DNA from: Ilumatobacter fluminis | Lineage (GTDB): Bacteria > Actinomycetota > Acidimicrobiia > Acidimicrobiales > Ilumatobacteraceae | Length of the DNA: 64,000 bases | Direction of reading: 5' to 3' | NCBI RefSeq assembly: GCF_004364865.1 | Contig: NZ_SOAU01000001.1 | Span: 1,364,001-1,428,000 of the forward strand | The notes under the pieces: model-generated | The model's database searches: none | Told to the model about the DNA's origin: nothing | Seen by the model: the letters and a program-made list of their open reading frames with translations, nothing else | Part shown: positions 7,871 to 17,330 of the stretch, in pieces | Numbering within the stretch: position 1 is the stretch's first letter | How the letters are laid out: each line of letters opens with the position of its first letter | Program-made: the position numbers and the translations under genes

Positions 7871-8647
7871 ATGATCCGATTCGACAAGGCGAGCGTCACC
7901 TACAAGGGTGGCGTCAGCGCCATGAAAGACCTCGACCTCGAGATCGGTGACGGCGAGTTCGTCGTCATCGTCGGGTTGTCCGGCGCCGGCAAGTCGACGC
8001 TGATCCGTGCGATCAACGGTCTCGTGCCGCTCACGAGTGGCGGGCTGAACGTCAACGGTCACGACGTCCCGAACCTCAGCGCGAAGGAGCGACGCGAGCT
8101 GCGTTCCGAGGTCGGGATGATCTTCCAGGGCTTCAACCTCGTCGACCGCACGAGCGTGCTCAACAATGTGCTGATGGGACGCCTCCACCAGGTGCCGCTG
8201 TGGCGGACCCTGATCGGCAAGTACCCCGAGAAGGACATCCAGATCGCCGCCAAGGCACTGAACCGGGTCGAGATCCTCGACCGTGCGTACGTTCGTGCCA
8301 CCAACCTGTCGGGTGGCCAGCGCCAGCGCGTGGGCATCGCTCGTGCGCTCGCCCAAGAACCCAAGATCGTCCTGGCCGACGAGCCGGTCGCCTCGCTCGA
8401 CCCGCCGACGAGCCACGTCGTGATGAAGTACCTCCAGCAGATCAGCCGCGACCTCGGCATCACGACCATCGTCAACCTGCACTTCCTCGATCTCGCCACG
8501 GCGTACGCCGACCGCATCATCGGCCTCCGCAACGGCGAACTCGTCTTCGACGGCCCGGGCTCCGAGGCCGACGAGCAGACGTTCCGCGACATCTACGGCC
8601 GCAGCCTCACCGCCGACGACACCATGGCGAAGCAGGCCGCCCTGTGA
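7871..8647 (+). CDS. phnC: Phosphonate-type ABC transporter ATP-binding protein
   Basis: A 258-aa ATPase. Walker A GLSGAGKST (about 36-44), Q-loop FQGFNL, signature LSGGQRQRVGIARAL (about 145-159), Walker B IVLADEP and the switch His in NLHFLD. Length and order match PhnC. It powers import by the two following permeases. The stop codon overlaps the next start by 4 bp (GTGA). Confidence 0.92.
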   Translation: MIRFDKASVTYKGGVSAMKDLDLEIGDGEFVVIVGLSGAGKSTLIRAINGLVPLTSGGLNVNGHDVPNLSAKERRELRSEVGMIFQGFNLVDRTSVLNNVLMGRLHQVPLWRTLIGKYPEKDIQIAAKALNRVEILDRAYVRATNLSGGQRQRVGIARALAQEPKIVLADEPVASLDPPTSHVVMKYLQQISRDLGITTIVNLHFLDLATAYADRIIGLRNGELVFDGPGSEADEQTFRDIYGRSLTADDTMAKQAAL

Positions 8648-9441
8648 GCGAGTCGCCACTTCGGCTCCCGCCGAAACCCAAACCGTCCCCGTGGGCCGTC
8701 GGCTTGTCGATCGGCATGGTCGTGTTCACGGTCGTGTGCGCCCGCACCGTCGGGTTCTCGTTCTCCGGTCTCATCGAGGACTTCGGCCGGAACAACCCGG
8801 TCGCCAAGGGCCTGCTCGAGATCTCCTGGGGTGAGATGTTCTCCGAACGCTCCCGCAAGGCGTTCCTCGAGACCCTCCAGATGGCGGTGCTCGGCACGAC
8901 GGCGGGTGCCATCGTGTCGCTGCCCATCGCACTCTGGTCGACCGAGGTCGGCAACCCGTACCTCATCCCACGGGTCCTGCTGCGCTCGTTCAACAACGTG
9001 GTGCGAGCCATTCCCGACCTGCTGTGGGCCGGCCTGTTCGTGCTCGGCGTCGGCATCGGCGCGCTGCCGGGCCTGCTCGCCCTGTTCTTCTTTTCGATGG
9101 CCGTGATCGTCAAGCTCACCGCCGACACCCTCGACGGCATCGACATGGGCCCGATCGAGGCGGCCAAGGCGTCGGGTGCCTCGCACACCCAGATGCTGCG
9201 CACCGCTGTCGTGCCGCAGATCCTCCCGGCGTACAGCTCGTACGTGCTGTACGACTTCGAGCTCAACCTTCGTGCGTCCGCCGTGCTCGGTCTCGTCGGT
9301 GCCGGTGGCATCGGTCAGCGACTCGACTTCTTCCGCAACCGTGGCGACTGGGGCAAGCTCTGGGGCCTCGTGCTGATGTTCTTCCTGGTGGTGGTCGTCG
9401 TCGAATGGCTGTCGGTCCGGATCCGGAGGCGGCTGGTATGA
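8644..9441 (+). CDS. phnE: Phosphonate-type ABC transporter permease, first copy
   Basis: A 265-aa permease with about six membrane segments. The EAA loop that docks on the ATPase is EAAKASGASHTQMLRTAVVPQ-like (residues about 170-190), followed by the PhnE-type VGAGGIGQRLD. GTG 8644 overlaps the phnC stop codon by 4 bp. It probably forms a heterodimer with the second permease. Confidence 0.88.
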   Translation: MSESPLRLPPKPKPSPWAVGLSIGMVVFTVVCARTVGFSFSGLIEDFGRNNPVAKGLLEISWGEMFSERSRKAFLETLQMAVLGTTAGAIVSLPIALWSTEVGNPYLIPRVLLRSFNNVVRAIPDLLWAGLFVLGVGIGALPGLLALFFFSMAVIVKLTADTLDGIDMGPIEAAKASGASHTQMLRTAVVPQILPAYSSYVLYDFELNLRASAVLGLVGAGGIGQRLDFFRNRGDWGKLWGLVLMFFLVVVVVEWLSVRIRRRLV

Positions 9442-10301
9442 GCTCGATGAGCGCTTCGCCGCCGGTCGAGCTGCCCTCCAAGCCGCGCGACACGTTCAAG
9501 ATCGTCGTCAGCACGATCTTCGTCGTCCTGTTCGGCTGGTCGGCGATCTCGGTCGACATCAAGTGGTCGCGTCTGCTCGAAGCCCCGGCCGACATGTATC
9601 GCCTGTTCAAGGCGATGTACTCCGACATCCCGTGGGACGAGCTCAGTCGTCTGATCGGCCTGATGTGGGACTCGATCGCGATGGCGTGGGTCGGCACGTT
9701 GATCGCTGCCGTGTTCGCGATCCCGCTGTCGTTCCTCGCTGCCGAGAACCTCGTCGGTCGGCCCGTCGCCTGGGTGACCCGCCAGGTGTTCAACGTGCTG
9801 CGCGCCGTGCCGGAAGTCATCCTCGCACTGCTGTTCGTGCCGATGTTCGGCCTGTCGCCGATGGCGGGTGTGCTCGCGATCGGCGTCGGTTCGATCGGTT
9901 CGCTCGGCAAGCTCTTCTACGAGATCATCGAGAACATCGAGCGTGGCCCGATCGAGGCGACCGACGCCGTCGGCGCCAGCCGTCTGCAGCGTCTCCGGTG
10001 GGGTGTCGTGCCCCAGGTGGCGCCCGAACTGACCTCGTTCCTGCTGTACCGCTTCGAGATCAACATCCGTGCGTCGTCGGTGCTCGGCGTCGTCGGCGCC
10101 GGCGGCATCGGCGGCGTGCTGGCCGACACCGTGCGGTTCAAGGAGTACGGCGTGGCCGGGCTGGCCTTGATCGTCGTCATCGTCGGCACGATCATCGTCG
10201 ACACCATCTCGGGTGCGATCCGGCGCCGCATCGTCGCCGGCCGCACGATCGACATCGGCGAGGCGCAGAAGTACGCCGTCGACACCGGCGGGCTGTCGTG
10301 A
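9438..10301 (+). CDS. phnE: Phosphonate-type ABC transporter permease, second copy
   Basis: A 287-aa permease paralogous to the preceding one. The N-terminal cytoplasmic tail is longer; the EAA loop contains EATDAVGASRLQRLRWGVVPQ-like sequence and is followed by VVGAGGIGGVL. ATG 9438 overlaps the preceding stop codon (ATGA), and its own stop codon overlaps the following HAD gene (GTGA), so all four genes from phnC are translationally coupled. Confidence 0.88.
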   Translation: MSSMSASPPVELPSKPRDTFKIVVSTIFVVLFGWSAISVDIKWSRLLEAPADMYRLFKAMYSDIPWDELSRLIGLMWDSIAMAWVGTLIAAVFAIPLSFLAAENLVGRPVAWVTRQVFNVLRAVPEVILALLFVPMFGLSPMAGVLAIGVGSIGSLGKLFYEIIENIERGPIEATDAVGASRLQRLRWGVVPQVAPELTSFLLYRFEINIRASSVLGVVGAGGIGGVLADTVRFKEYGVAGLALIVVIVGTIIVDTISGAIRRRIVAGRTIDIGEAQKYAVDTGGLS

Positions 10302-10951
10302 GCGCCCGCCCCGACTTCATCCTGGGCGTCGACCTGGATGGCGTCGTGGCGAACCACACCTGGCGCTTTCGCGAGATCTACGCCGGGCTCAAGGGCATCG
10401 ACCCGCAGACGCTGCCCCTCGAGCGGTCGTGGGACTTCCACGAGTGGGGGTTCGAGGCGGACGAGTACGCGGTGTACCACCGCATCGCGGTGATGGAACA
10501 CGACATGTTCCGCACGATGCCGGTCATGGACGGTGCCGCCGACGTGCTGTGGCGTCTGTCCGACGCCGGCGTCTGGATCCGCATCATCACGCACCGCCTG
10601 TACGTGCACTGGGGGCACGAGAAGGCGATTGCCGACACGGCGGCGTGGCTCGACATCAACAAGATCCCGTACCGCGATCTGTGCTTCCTCGGCGCCAAGC
10701 CGCAGGTCGAAGCCGATGCTTACATCGACGACGCCCCACACAACATCGAGCAGCTCAGGGCCGCCGGCAACACGGTGATCACCTTCGAGCAGCCGTACAA
10801 CCGCGGCCTCGAGGGCGAGCCGCGGGCCCAGACCTGGGCCGACGTCGAGGAGATCGTGATGGGGCTCGTCACCGAGCACACCGGCCGCTTCGAGACCCAA
10901 CTCCCCGGCTTCGACGCCGGCAGCGACCGCATCGACAAGCGCCGCGGCTGA
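10298..10951 (+). CDS. HAD-family 5'-nucleotidase-like phosphatase, transporter-coupled
   Basis: A 217-aa HAD-fold protein with DLDGVVANH (residues about 11-19), IITHRL as motif II and YIDDAPHNIEQ carrying the metal-binding acids. It resembles the HAD at 5844 in all motifs but is longer, with a C-terminal extension. GTG 10298 overlaps the phnE stop codon, tying it to the transporter operon. A role in removing phosphate from an imported or derived nucleotide-like compound is an inference. It converges with the formate dehydrogenase operon. Confidence 0.78.
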   Translation: MSARPDFILGVDLDGVVANHTWRFREIYAGLKGIDPQTLPLERSWDFHEWGFEADEYAVYHRIAVMEHDMFRTMPVMDGAADVLWRLSDAGVWIRIITHRLYVHWGHEKAIADTAAWLDINKIPYRDLCFLGAKPQVEADAYIDDAPHNIEQLRAAGNTVITFEQPYNRGLEGEPRAQTWADVEEIVMGLVTEHTGRFETQLPGFDAGSDRIDKRRG

Positions 10952-10960
10952 GCGGCAGCG

Positions 10961-11812
10961 CTATCGGTTCTGGGCGTGCTGGAAGCCGAAGCGGCCCTTG
11001 ATGCAGAGGTTGCCGTGGGTGATGGGGGAGTCGGGCGGTGAGGTGACCTTGACGATCGTGTCGTCCTGGACGTGCAGCTCGAGATTGCAGCCGACACCGC
11101 AGAACGCACAGATCGTCTCGGTGACGGTCTGATCGTCCTCGCTCCAGGTGCCGGCCGCGCGCATGTCGAACTCGGTCGAGAACATCAGGGCACCGGTCGG
11201 GCAGACCTGGATGCAGTTGCCGCAGTAGACGCACGCCGAGTCGGGGAGCGAGACGTCGTTCTCGGTCGAGATGTGGCTGGCGAAGCCGCGCCCGGCGACG
11301 TCGATCACGAAGCTGTGCTGCCACTGGTCGCCGCAGGCGTCGACGCACTGGTAGCAGAGGATGCACTTCGAGTAGTCGCGCACGTACAGGTCGTTGTCGA
11401 CCTTGACCGGTTGGGCGACGGTGGCAGCGTCGTCGCCGTACCTGGTCGGGTCGGCACCGTATTCGGCGTTCCATTCGTCGACGCCGTCGGTCAGCGACAG
11501 GTCGACCGACGAACCGAGGAACTCGAGCACCATCTTGCGCGAGTGGTCGACTCGTTCGGAGCGGGTGCGCACGACCATGTCGGGCTCGACCGGCCGGGAG
11601 CACGACGGCACGAGCGTACGTGATCCCTCGACCTCGACCATGCACACGCGACACGCGTTCTTCGGGGTGATGGTCTCGCCGTAGCAGAGCGTCGGGATGT
11701 CGCTCTCGTCACGGCCGCCTGCGGCCTGCAAGATCGTCGTGCCCGCCGGCACGGTGACGGCCCGGCCGTCGATCGTCAGCGTCACCGGAGTCGCGTCGGG
11801 GGTTGCCGTCAT
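10961..11812 (-). CDS. Formate dehydrogenase Fe-S subunit (N-terminal third of FdhA as a separate protein)
   Basis: A 283-aa protein. Domains in order: a plant-type [2Fe-2S] domain (CYGETITPKNACRVC and C in VPSCS, about residues 43-75), a His/Cys cluster region, a two-cluster ferredoxin domain (CILCYQCVDAC and CVYCGNCIQVCP), and the start of a molybdopterin-enzyme [4Fe-4S] domain (CAFCGVGC ... CIKGRFG). It stops right after that domain, where full-length FdsA/FdhA chains continue into the catalytic body. The body is encoded upstream (13544-15493). ATG 11812 overlaps the preceding stop codon by 4 bp. It would carry electrons from the molybdenum/tungsten site to the NAD module. Confidence 0.85.
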   Translation of the reverse strand: MTATPDATPVTLTIDGRAVTVPAGTTILQAAGGRDESDIPTLCYGETITPKNACRVCMVEVEGSRTLVPSCSRPVEPDMVVRTRSERVDHSRKMVLEFLGSSVDLSLTDGVDEWNAEYGADPTRYGDDAATVAQPVKVDNDLYVRDYSKCILCYQCVDACGDQWQHSFVIDVAGRGFASHISTENDVSLPDSACVYCGNCIQVCPTGALMFSTEFDMRAAGTWSEDDQTVTETICAFCGVGCNLELHVQDDTIVKVTSPPDSPITHGNLCIKGRFGFQHAQNR

Positions 11813-13533
11813 CGCAGCGCTCCCAGCCGGACGACGGCCGATTCGATCGCGTTGTAGGCGGTTTGGCCGAGGCCACAGATGCTGGCGTCTCGCATTGCCA
11901 CACCGATCTCGTGGAGCAGCTCTCGATCGAGCTCGCGATCGCCGCCGGCAAGGATCCGTTCGATGGCTTCCTCCTGTCGGACCGTGCCCACGCGGCACGG
12001 CACGCACTGACCGCACGACTCGTCCCGGAAGAACGCGGCGATGCGGCGGACGAGGTCGTCGATGTCGGCGTGCTGGTCGATCACCATCACGACACCGGAT
12101 CCGAGCGAGAGCCCGGCCGCGCGCACGTCGTCGGGCGAGAGCACCAGATCGAGATCGTCGGGGCCGACGAAGTTGCCTGCGGCGCCGCCGAGCAGCACGG
12201 CTCGAACCTCGGATCCCTCGCGCATCCCACCTGCGAGTTCGATCAGCTCGGCGAGGGTCTCGCCGTACGGGACCTCGTACACACCGGGCCGCTGCACGGC
12301 GCCCGACAGGCAGAACAGGCGGTGCTCGGTGGCGTGGCCGTCGAGCAGCACGTAGGGGATGTTCATGAGCGTCTCGACATTGTTCACGACGGTCGGCTTG
12401 CCGAACAGACCGACCTGGAACGGGAACGGCGGCTTGTTGCGCGGCTCACCGCGGTACCCCTCGATCGAGTTGAAGATCGCCGTCTCCTCGCCGCAGATGT
12501 AGGCGCCGGCGCCACGGACCAGGGTGAGATCGAACCCGGTATCGCCGCCGATCAGGCCACGCTCCCGACAGGCGTCGAGTGCGGCTTCGAGTGTGAGACG
12601 GGCCCTCGGGTACTCGCCGCGGATGTAGATGTAGCCGTGGTCGCAACCGGTGGCGTAGGCCGCGATGCACAGCGACTCGATCAGGGTGAACGGGTCGTTC
12701 TCGATCAGTGTCCGATCTTTGAAGGTGCCCGGCTCCGACTCGTCGGCGTTGCACACCAGGTAGTGCGGCGCCGCCTCCTGGGTGCGGACCGCTTCCCACT
12801 TGCGAGCCGTCGGGAACCCGGCACCGCCGCGGCCGACCAGCTCCGACTCGGCAACGGCGGCGATCACACCCTCGGGCCCGAGTCCTCGGGCGAGGCGGAG
12901 CGCCTCGAAACCACGATCGTCGAGGAACGCATCGAGATCGAGTGGATCGATCCGTCCGACGCGGTGCAGCAGCACGAGGTCGTCGCCGCCTGCCTGCGGT
13001 ACGGCGGCGGCGGGGTGCGCCTCCGGGCCCGGGAAGGCGCCGTCGGCGAGCCGCTGCACGTCGACCGGGGTGACGTAACCCGCGACAGCCTGTCGGAGCG
13101 GCGAACCGGCTTCGATCACGAACGCGCTGGGGGCGCGCTCGCACATGCCGAGACACGGCGATGCGTGCACGCCGTCGGGCAGGTCGTCGTCGGTGAGTCC
13201 GCCCGCCGAACGACAGGCCAGGTCGACACAGGCGTGCACCTGGTGTTTCGGCCGCTCGGCCGGCGAGAACAGCGAGTAGAACGTCGCGACGCCGTACACC
13301 TCGGCGGGCCCGAGATCGAGCCGCTCGGCGATGTGGTCGATCGCTTCCTGGCTCAACCAGCCGACACGATCGTTGACGGCGTGGAGGGTCGGCAGCAGCA
13401 GGTGCCGCTTCGACCGGAGCGCGTGTCCACCGACGGCGTCGTGCTCCCCGCGATCGACCGCCGGTCCGAGGACCGACTCGATCGCGAGCTGCTCCTCGAG
13501 GGTCGGCGGTATCCCGCGGGTCGTGACGTCCAT
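11809..13533 (-). CDS. NAD-linked formate dehydrogenase diaphorase subunit, NuoE-NuoF fusion
   Basis: A 574-aa fusion. The N-terminal thioredoxin-like [2Fe-2S] NuoE domain has Cys pairs in CVDLAC and CLGMC (about residues 102-130). The C-terminal NuoF domain has the NADH/FMN segments GRGGAGFPT and GAGAYICGEET, an SLBB-like part and the [4Fe-4S] motif SCGQCVPCR. It passes electrons from the Fe-S subunit to NAD+ as in FdsB/HoxF-type enzymes. It starts 11 nt after the fdhA stop codon and overlaps the following gene by 4 bp, so the three genes form one operon. Confidence 0.9.
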   Translation of the reverse strand: MDVTTRGIPPTLEEQLAIESVLGPAVDRGEHDAVGGHALRSKRHLLLPTLHAVNDRVGWLSQEAIDHIAERLDLGPAEVYGVATFYSLFSPAERPKHQVHACVDLACRSAGGLTDDDLPDGVHASPCLGMCERAPSAFVIEAGSPLRQAVAGYVTPVDVQRLADGAFPGPEAHPAAAVPQAGGDDLVLLHRVGRIDPLDLDAFLDDRGFEALRLARGLGPEGVIAAVAESELVGRGGAGFPTARKWEAVRTQEAAPHYLVCNADESEPGTFKDRTLIENDPFTLIESLCIAAYATGCDHGYIYIRGEYPRARLTLEAALDACRERGLIGGDTGFDLTLVRGAGAYICGEETAIFNSIEGYRGEPRNKPPFPFQVGLFGKPTVVNNVETLMNIPYVLLDGHATEHRLFCLSGAVQRPGVYEVPYGETLAELIELAGGMREGSEVRAVLLGGAAGNFVGPDDLDLVLSPDDVRAAGLSLGSGVVMVIDQHADIDDLVRRIAAFFRDESCGQCVPCRVGTVRQEEAIERILAGGDRELDRELLHEIGVAMRDASICGLGQTAYNAIESAVVRLGALR

Positions 13534-13543
13534 CCGTCGATTC

Positions 13544-15493
13544 CTACTCGCCCGCCACCGGTGACGTCACATCGACCCGGTCGATACGCACCGCCGCGGC
13601 CTTGAACTCGGCGGTGCCGGCCTTCGGATCGGTGGCGTCGATGGTCAACTGGTTGACGTCGACCTCGTCGGGGAAGTGGAACGTCATGAAGACGAGCCCG
13701 GCACGAAGGTTCGCGTCGATTCGGGCGGGCGCGTCGACCGAGCCCCGGCGAGACGTGACGCGCACGACCTCACCGTCGGCGATGCCGAGCCGCTCGGCGT
13801 CGGCGGGGGACACGTCGATGGTCTCGCCGAGCCGGTTGGGACTGCGGTAGCCGCCCGACTGCACGCCCGTGTTGTACGAGTCGAGGCGTCGTCCGGTGGT
13901 GAGCCGCAGCGGGTACTCGTCGTCGAGCGCCTCGACCGGCGGATCGTGCTCGACCACGCTGAACGGCGCCGGACGCCCGCGCTCGGCGGGGTCGTCGGCC
14001 CACAGTCGGCCGTGGAGGAACGGCGGTTCGAGCGTGTCGTCGGTGTAGCACGGCCACTGGATACCGCCGAGCGCCTCGAGTCGGCCCCACGACATGCCGG
14101 CGTGCATCGGCGACAGTCGGCGGAGCTCGTCCCAGATCTGTTCGTGGTCGTCGTACTGCCAGTCGTGCCCGAGTCGGCGGGCGAGCTCGACGAGGATGTC
14201 GATGTCGTCGCGTGCCTCGCCGGGCGGTGAGATCGCCTTGCGCACGCGCTGGACCCGCCGTTCCGAGTTCGTGACCGTGCCGTCCGACTCGCACCACGAG
14301 GCCGAACCGGGGAGCACGACGTCGGCGAGCTCGGCCGTCTTGGTGAGGTAGATGTCGAGCACCACCAGGTGGTCTCGGCTCGACAACAGCTCGATCGCCT
14401 TGCTGACGTCGGCCTCGGATTGTGCGGGGTTCTCGCCGATCACGAACAACGAACGCAGCTCGTCGCGTTCCATCGCCTCGAACATCTCGGTCAGGTGCAA
14501 CCCGTCGTGCGGCGGGACGCTCACGCCCCATGCCGCGTCGAACTTCGCGCGTGCAGCGTCGTCGGTGACGTCCTGGAACCCGGGCAGCTTGTTCGGCAGC
14601 GCGCCCATGTCGCCGCCGCCCTGGACGTTGTTCTGGCCGCGCAGCGGAGTGAGGCCTGCGCCGTAGCGACCGACCTGTCCGGTGAGCAGCGCCAGGTTGC
14701 ACAACGCCAGCACGTTGTCGACCCCGTTGTGGTGCTCGGTGATGCCGAGCGTCCAGCACAGCTGCGCCGCCTCGGCGGTCGCGTAGGCGTGAGCCAGCTC
14801 GCGAATCGCGTCGGCCGGGACCCCGGTGACCGCCTCGCCGCGTTCGAGCGTCCACGGCTCGACCGACGCCGCGTACTCGTCGAACCCGCTCGTCGCCCGT
14901 TCGATGAACTCGGTGTGGGCGAGTCCGGCGTGGATGATCTCGTGTGCGACCGTGTGGGCGAGCGCGATGTCGGTGCCCACGTGCAGCCCCAGCCACCGAT
15001 CGGCGAACTGTGCGGTCTCACTGCGGCGCGGGTCGACCGAGTAGAGCTTCGCCCCGCGCTCGATCGCCGTGAGGACGTGGTGGAAGAAGATCGGGTGCGC
15101 GTTGCGCGCGTTCGATCCCCACATGACGATCAGGTCGGCGTCTTCTGCCTCCTGGTACGACGACGTGCCGCCGCCTGCTCCGAACACAGTGGCCAGACCG
15201 ACCACGGAAGGAGCGTGTCAAGTGCGGTTACACGAGTCGATGTTGTTCGTGTCGAGCGCCGTGCGGGCGAGCTTCTGGGCGACGAAGTTCATCTCGTTGG
15301 TCGACTTGGAGCACGAGAACATGCCGATCGCCTCGCCGCCGTGCTCGTCGAGCGTCCGTCGGAACCCGTCGGCGGCGCGGTCGAGCGCCTCGTCCCACGT
15401 GGCCGGCCGCAGCACGCCGGCGTCGCGGACGAGCGGCGTCGTCAACCGGGTCTGGGGACGGAATCGATGGGGGCGATGCGGGTGGCGTGCCAT
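13544..15493 (-). CDS. fdhA: Formate dehydrogenase catalytic subunit, predicted selenoprotein (TGA at 15220-15218)
   Basis: Read through one TGA, this is 649 residues. The frame is continuous: 91 codons end NNIDSCNRT, then TGA, then HAPSVVGLATVFG and about 550 more codons. SCNRT-U-HAPS is the place where formate dehydrogenases carry Sec or Cys ligating Mo/W, so residue 92 is predicted selenocysteine. A SECIS-like hairpin follows at once. The chain then shows MopB features (MWGSNARNAHPIFFHH, SVDPRRSETAQFAD, the LTTGRRLDSYNT cofactor region). It lacks the N-terminal [4Fe-4S] domain, which is supplied by the gene at 10961. Start ATG 15493 has TACAGT (15506-15501) 7 nt upstream. First gene of the fdh operon, divergent from fhs (113-nt gap). 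Confidence 0.88.
15177..15220 (-). promoter_or_regulatory. Sec codon with SECIS-like hairpin
   Basis: On the minus strand, TGA (15220-15218) is followed after 12 nt by the stem GTGGTC/GGCCAC (15205-15200 and 15194-15189) closing the 5-nt loop GGTCT. An outer stem GCTCC/GGAGC (15214-15210, 15181-15177) encloses it. The GGUCU loop and its distance from the UGA match what is known of bacterial SECIS elements such as E. coli fdhF, whose loop contains AGGUCU. Confidence 0.75.
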
Positions 15494-15606
15494 ACGAACG
15501 ACTGTATCCGAGGGCCGTTCGACCCTTTCGGAGCCACGTGCGCCGAATGGATGCTCGATCGTGCGAGCATGATCGTCGTTTCATGAGACGCCTGGAGGGA
15601 ACCGAC

Positions 15607-17304
15607 ATGACGCTGCCGCCCGATCTCGACATCGCCCGGTCCGTGACGCCGAAGCCGGTGCGCGACATCGCCGCCGGCATGGGCCTCGACGCCGACCTGT
15701 TGCGCCCGTACGGCGACGACGTCGCCAAGATCGATCTGGCGGCGATCGATCGGTTGGCCGACCGCCCGAAGGCGAAGTACGTCGTCGTCACGGCGATCAC
15801 GCCCACACCGTTGGGCGAAGGCAAGACGACCACGGCGGTCGGTCTCGGTCAGGCGATGGCGCACATCGGGAAGCAGGCGACCCTGTCGCTCCGCCAGCCC
15901 TCGATGGGGCCGACGTTCGGGATCAAGGGTGGCGCAGCGGGCGGCGGGTACAGCCAGGTGATCCCGATGGAGCTCCTCAACCTCCACCTCACCGGTGACT
16001 TCCACGCAGTCACGGCTGCGCACAACCTGCTCGCCGCCATGGTCGACAACCATCTGCACCACGGCAACGAACTCGATCTCGCGATCGACGACATCACGTG
16101 GCGACGCGTGCTCGATGTGAACGACCGTGCTCTGCGCAACATCGTGGTCGGACTCGGCGGCAAGATCGACGGCGTGCCGCGCCAGACCGGCTTCGACATC
16201 ACCGCCGCGTCCGAGGTGATGGCGCTGCTGGCACTGACCACCTCCGCCGCCGACCTGCGAGAGCGACTCGGTCGGATCGTCGTCGGCTATACCCGGTCGG
16301 GTGAGCCGGTCACGGCCGACCAGTTGCAGGCAGCGGGTTCGATGGCGGTCATCTTGCGCGACGCCCTGTCACCGAACCTCCTTCAGACGCTCGAGCACAC
16401 GCCCGTGATCGTGCACACCGGCCCGTTCGGCAACATCGCCACCGGCAACTCGTCGGTGATCGGCGACCTGATCGGCATCCGCACCGGCGAGTACCTGATC
16501 ACCGAGGCCGGCTTCGGCGCCGACATGGGTGCCGAACGCTTCTTCAACATCAAGTGCCGCACCTCCGGTCTGGTGCCCGATGCCGCCGTCGTGGTCGCCA
16601 CCATCCGCGCCCTCAAGGCGCACTCCGGCAACTACCGCATCGTCGCCGGGAAGCCGCTCCCGGACGATCTGTTCGCCGAACGTCCCGACGACGTCGAGGC
16701 GGGGGCAGCGAACCTGCGCAAGCAGATCGAGAACGTGCAGGCGCACGGCATCACGCCCGTCGTGGCGATCAACGCCTTCCCGACCGATCATCCCTCCGAG
16801 CACGAAGTCGTCCGCCGGATCGCCGAATCGATGGGCGTTCGCGCCGAGGTGTGCACCAACGTCGTCGACGGTGGCGCCGGTGCCAAGGCCCTGGCAGGAG
16901 CGGTCGTCGAGGCGTGCGACGAGCCGAGCGAGTTCCGCTTCCTGTACGACACCGCCGACTCCCTGAAGACCAAGATCGAAAAGGTCGCCACCCGCATCTA
17001 CGGCGCAGAACGGGTCGAGTACACCGGTCCGGCGAGTCGTCAGATCGCCTCCTACGAGGCGAACGGCTTCGGTGATCTGCCGGTGTGCATCGCCAAGACC
17101 CACCTGTCGATCTCGGGCGACCCGTCACTCAAGGGGGCGCCCACCGGCCACACCTTGCAGGTACGCGAGGTGCGGGCGTCCGTCGGCGCCGGTTTCGTGT
17201 ACCCGATCTGCGGCACCATGAGTACGATGCCGGGCCTCTCGAAGCAGCCGGCCGCCACCCGGATCGGCTTCGACGACGACGGCCGGATCGTCGGCCTCTC
17301 CTGA
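15607..17304 (+). CDS. fhs: Formate-tetrahydrofolate ligase
   Basis: A 565-aa enzyme making 10-formyl-THF from formate, THF and ATP. P-loop TPTPLGEGKTTT (about 65-76), the RQPSMGPTFGIKGGAAGGGY-type substrate segment (about 96-115) and EAGFGADMGAE are all present, and length is normal for Fhs. A GGAGGGA ribosome binding site precedes ATG 15607 by 6 nt. It lies head-to-head with the formate dehydrogenase operon and is followed by folD, placing formate at the centre of this block. Confidence 0.95.
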   Translation: MTLPPDLDIARSVTPKPVRDIAAGMGLDADLLRPYGDDVAKIDLAAIDRLADRPKAKYVVVTAITPTPLGEGKTTTAVGLGQAMAHIGKQATLSLRQPSMGPTFGIKGGAAGGGYSQVIPMELLNLHLTGDFHAVTAAHNLLAAMVDNHLHHGNELDLAIDDITWRRVLDVNDRALRNIVVGLGGKIDGVPRQTGFDITAASEVMALLALTTSAADLRERLGRIVVGYTRSGEPVTADQLQAAGSMAVILRDALSPNLLQTLEHTPVIVHTGPFGNIATGNSSVIGDLIGIRTGEYLITEAGFGADMGAERFFNIKCRTSGLVPDAAVVVATIRALKAHSGNYRIVAGKPLPDDLFAERPDDVEAGAANLRKQIENVQAHGITPVVAINAFPTDHPSEHEVVRRIAESMGVRAEVCTNVVDGGAGAKALAGAVVEACDEPSEFRFLYDTADSLKTKIEKVATRIYGAERVEYTGPASRQIASYEANGFGDLPVCIAKTHLSISGDPSLKGAPTGHTLQVREVRASVGAGFVYPICGTMSTMPGLSKQPAATRIGFDDDGRIVGLS

Positions 17305-17330
17305 CCCCGGCTGACGCTAGGTTCGGGGGC

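Noticed and set aside
15218-15220. Nonsense mutation splitting fdhA into a pseudogene
   Set aside because: The frame stays open for over 550 codons after the TGA, the codon is at the Sec/Cys position of FDH, a SECIS-like hairpin follows, and the operon is otherwise intact.
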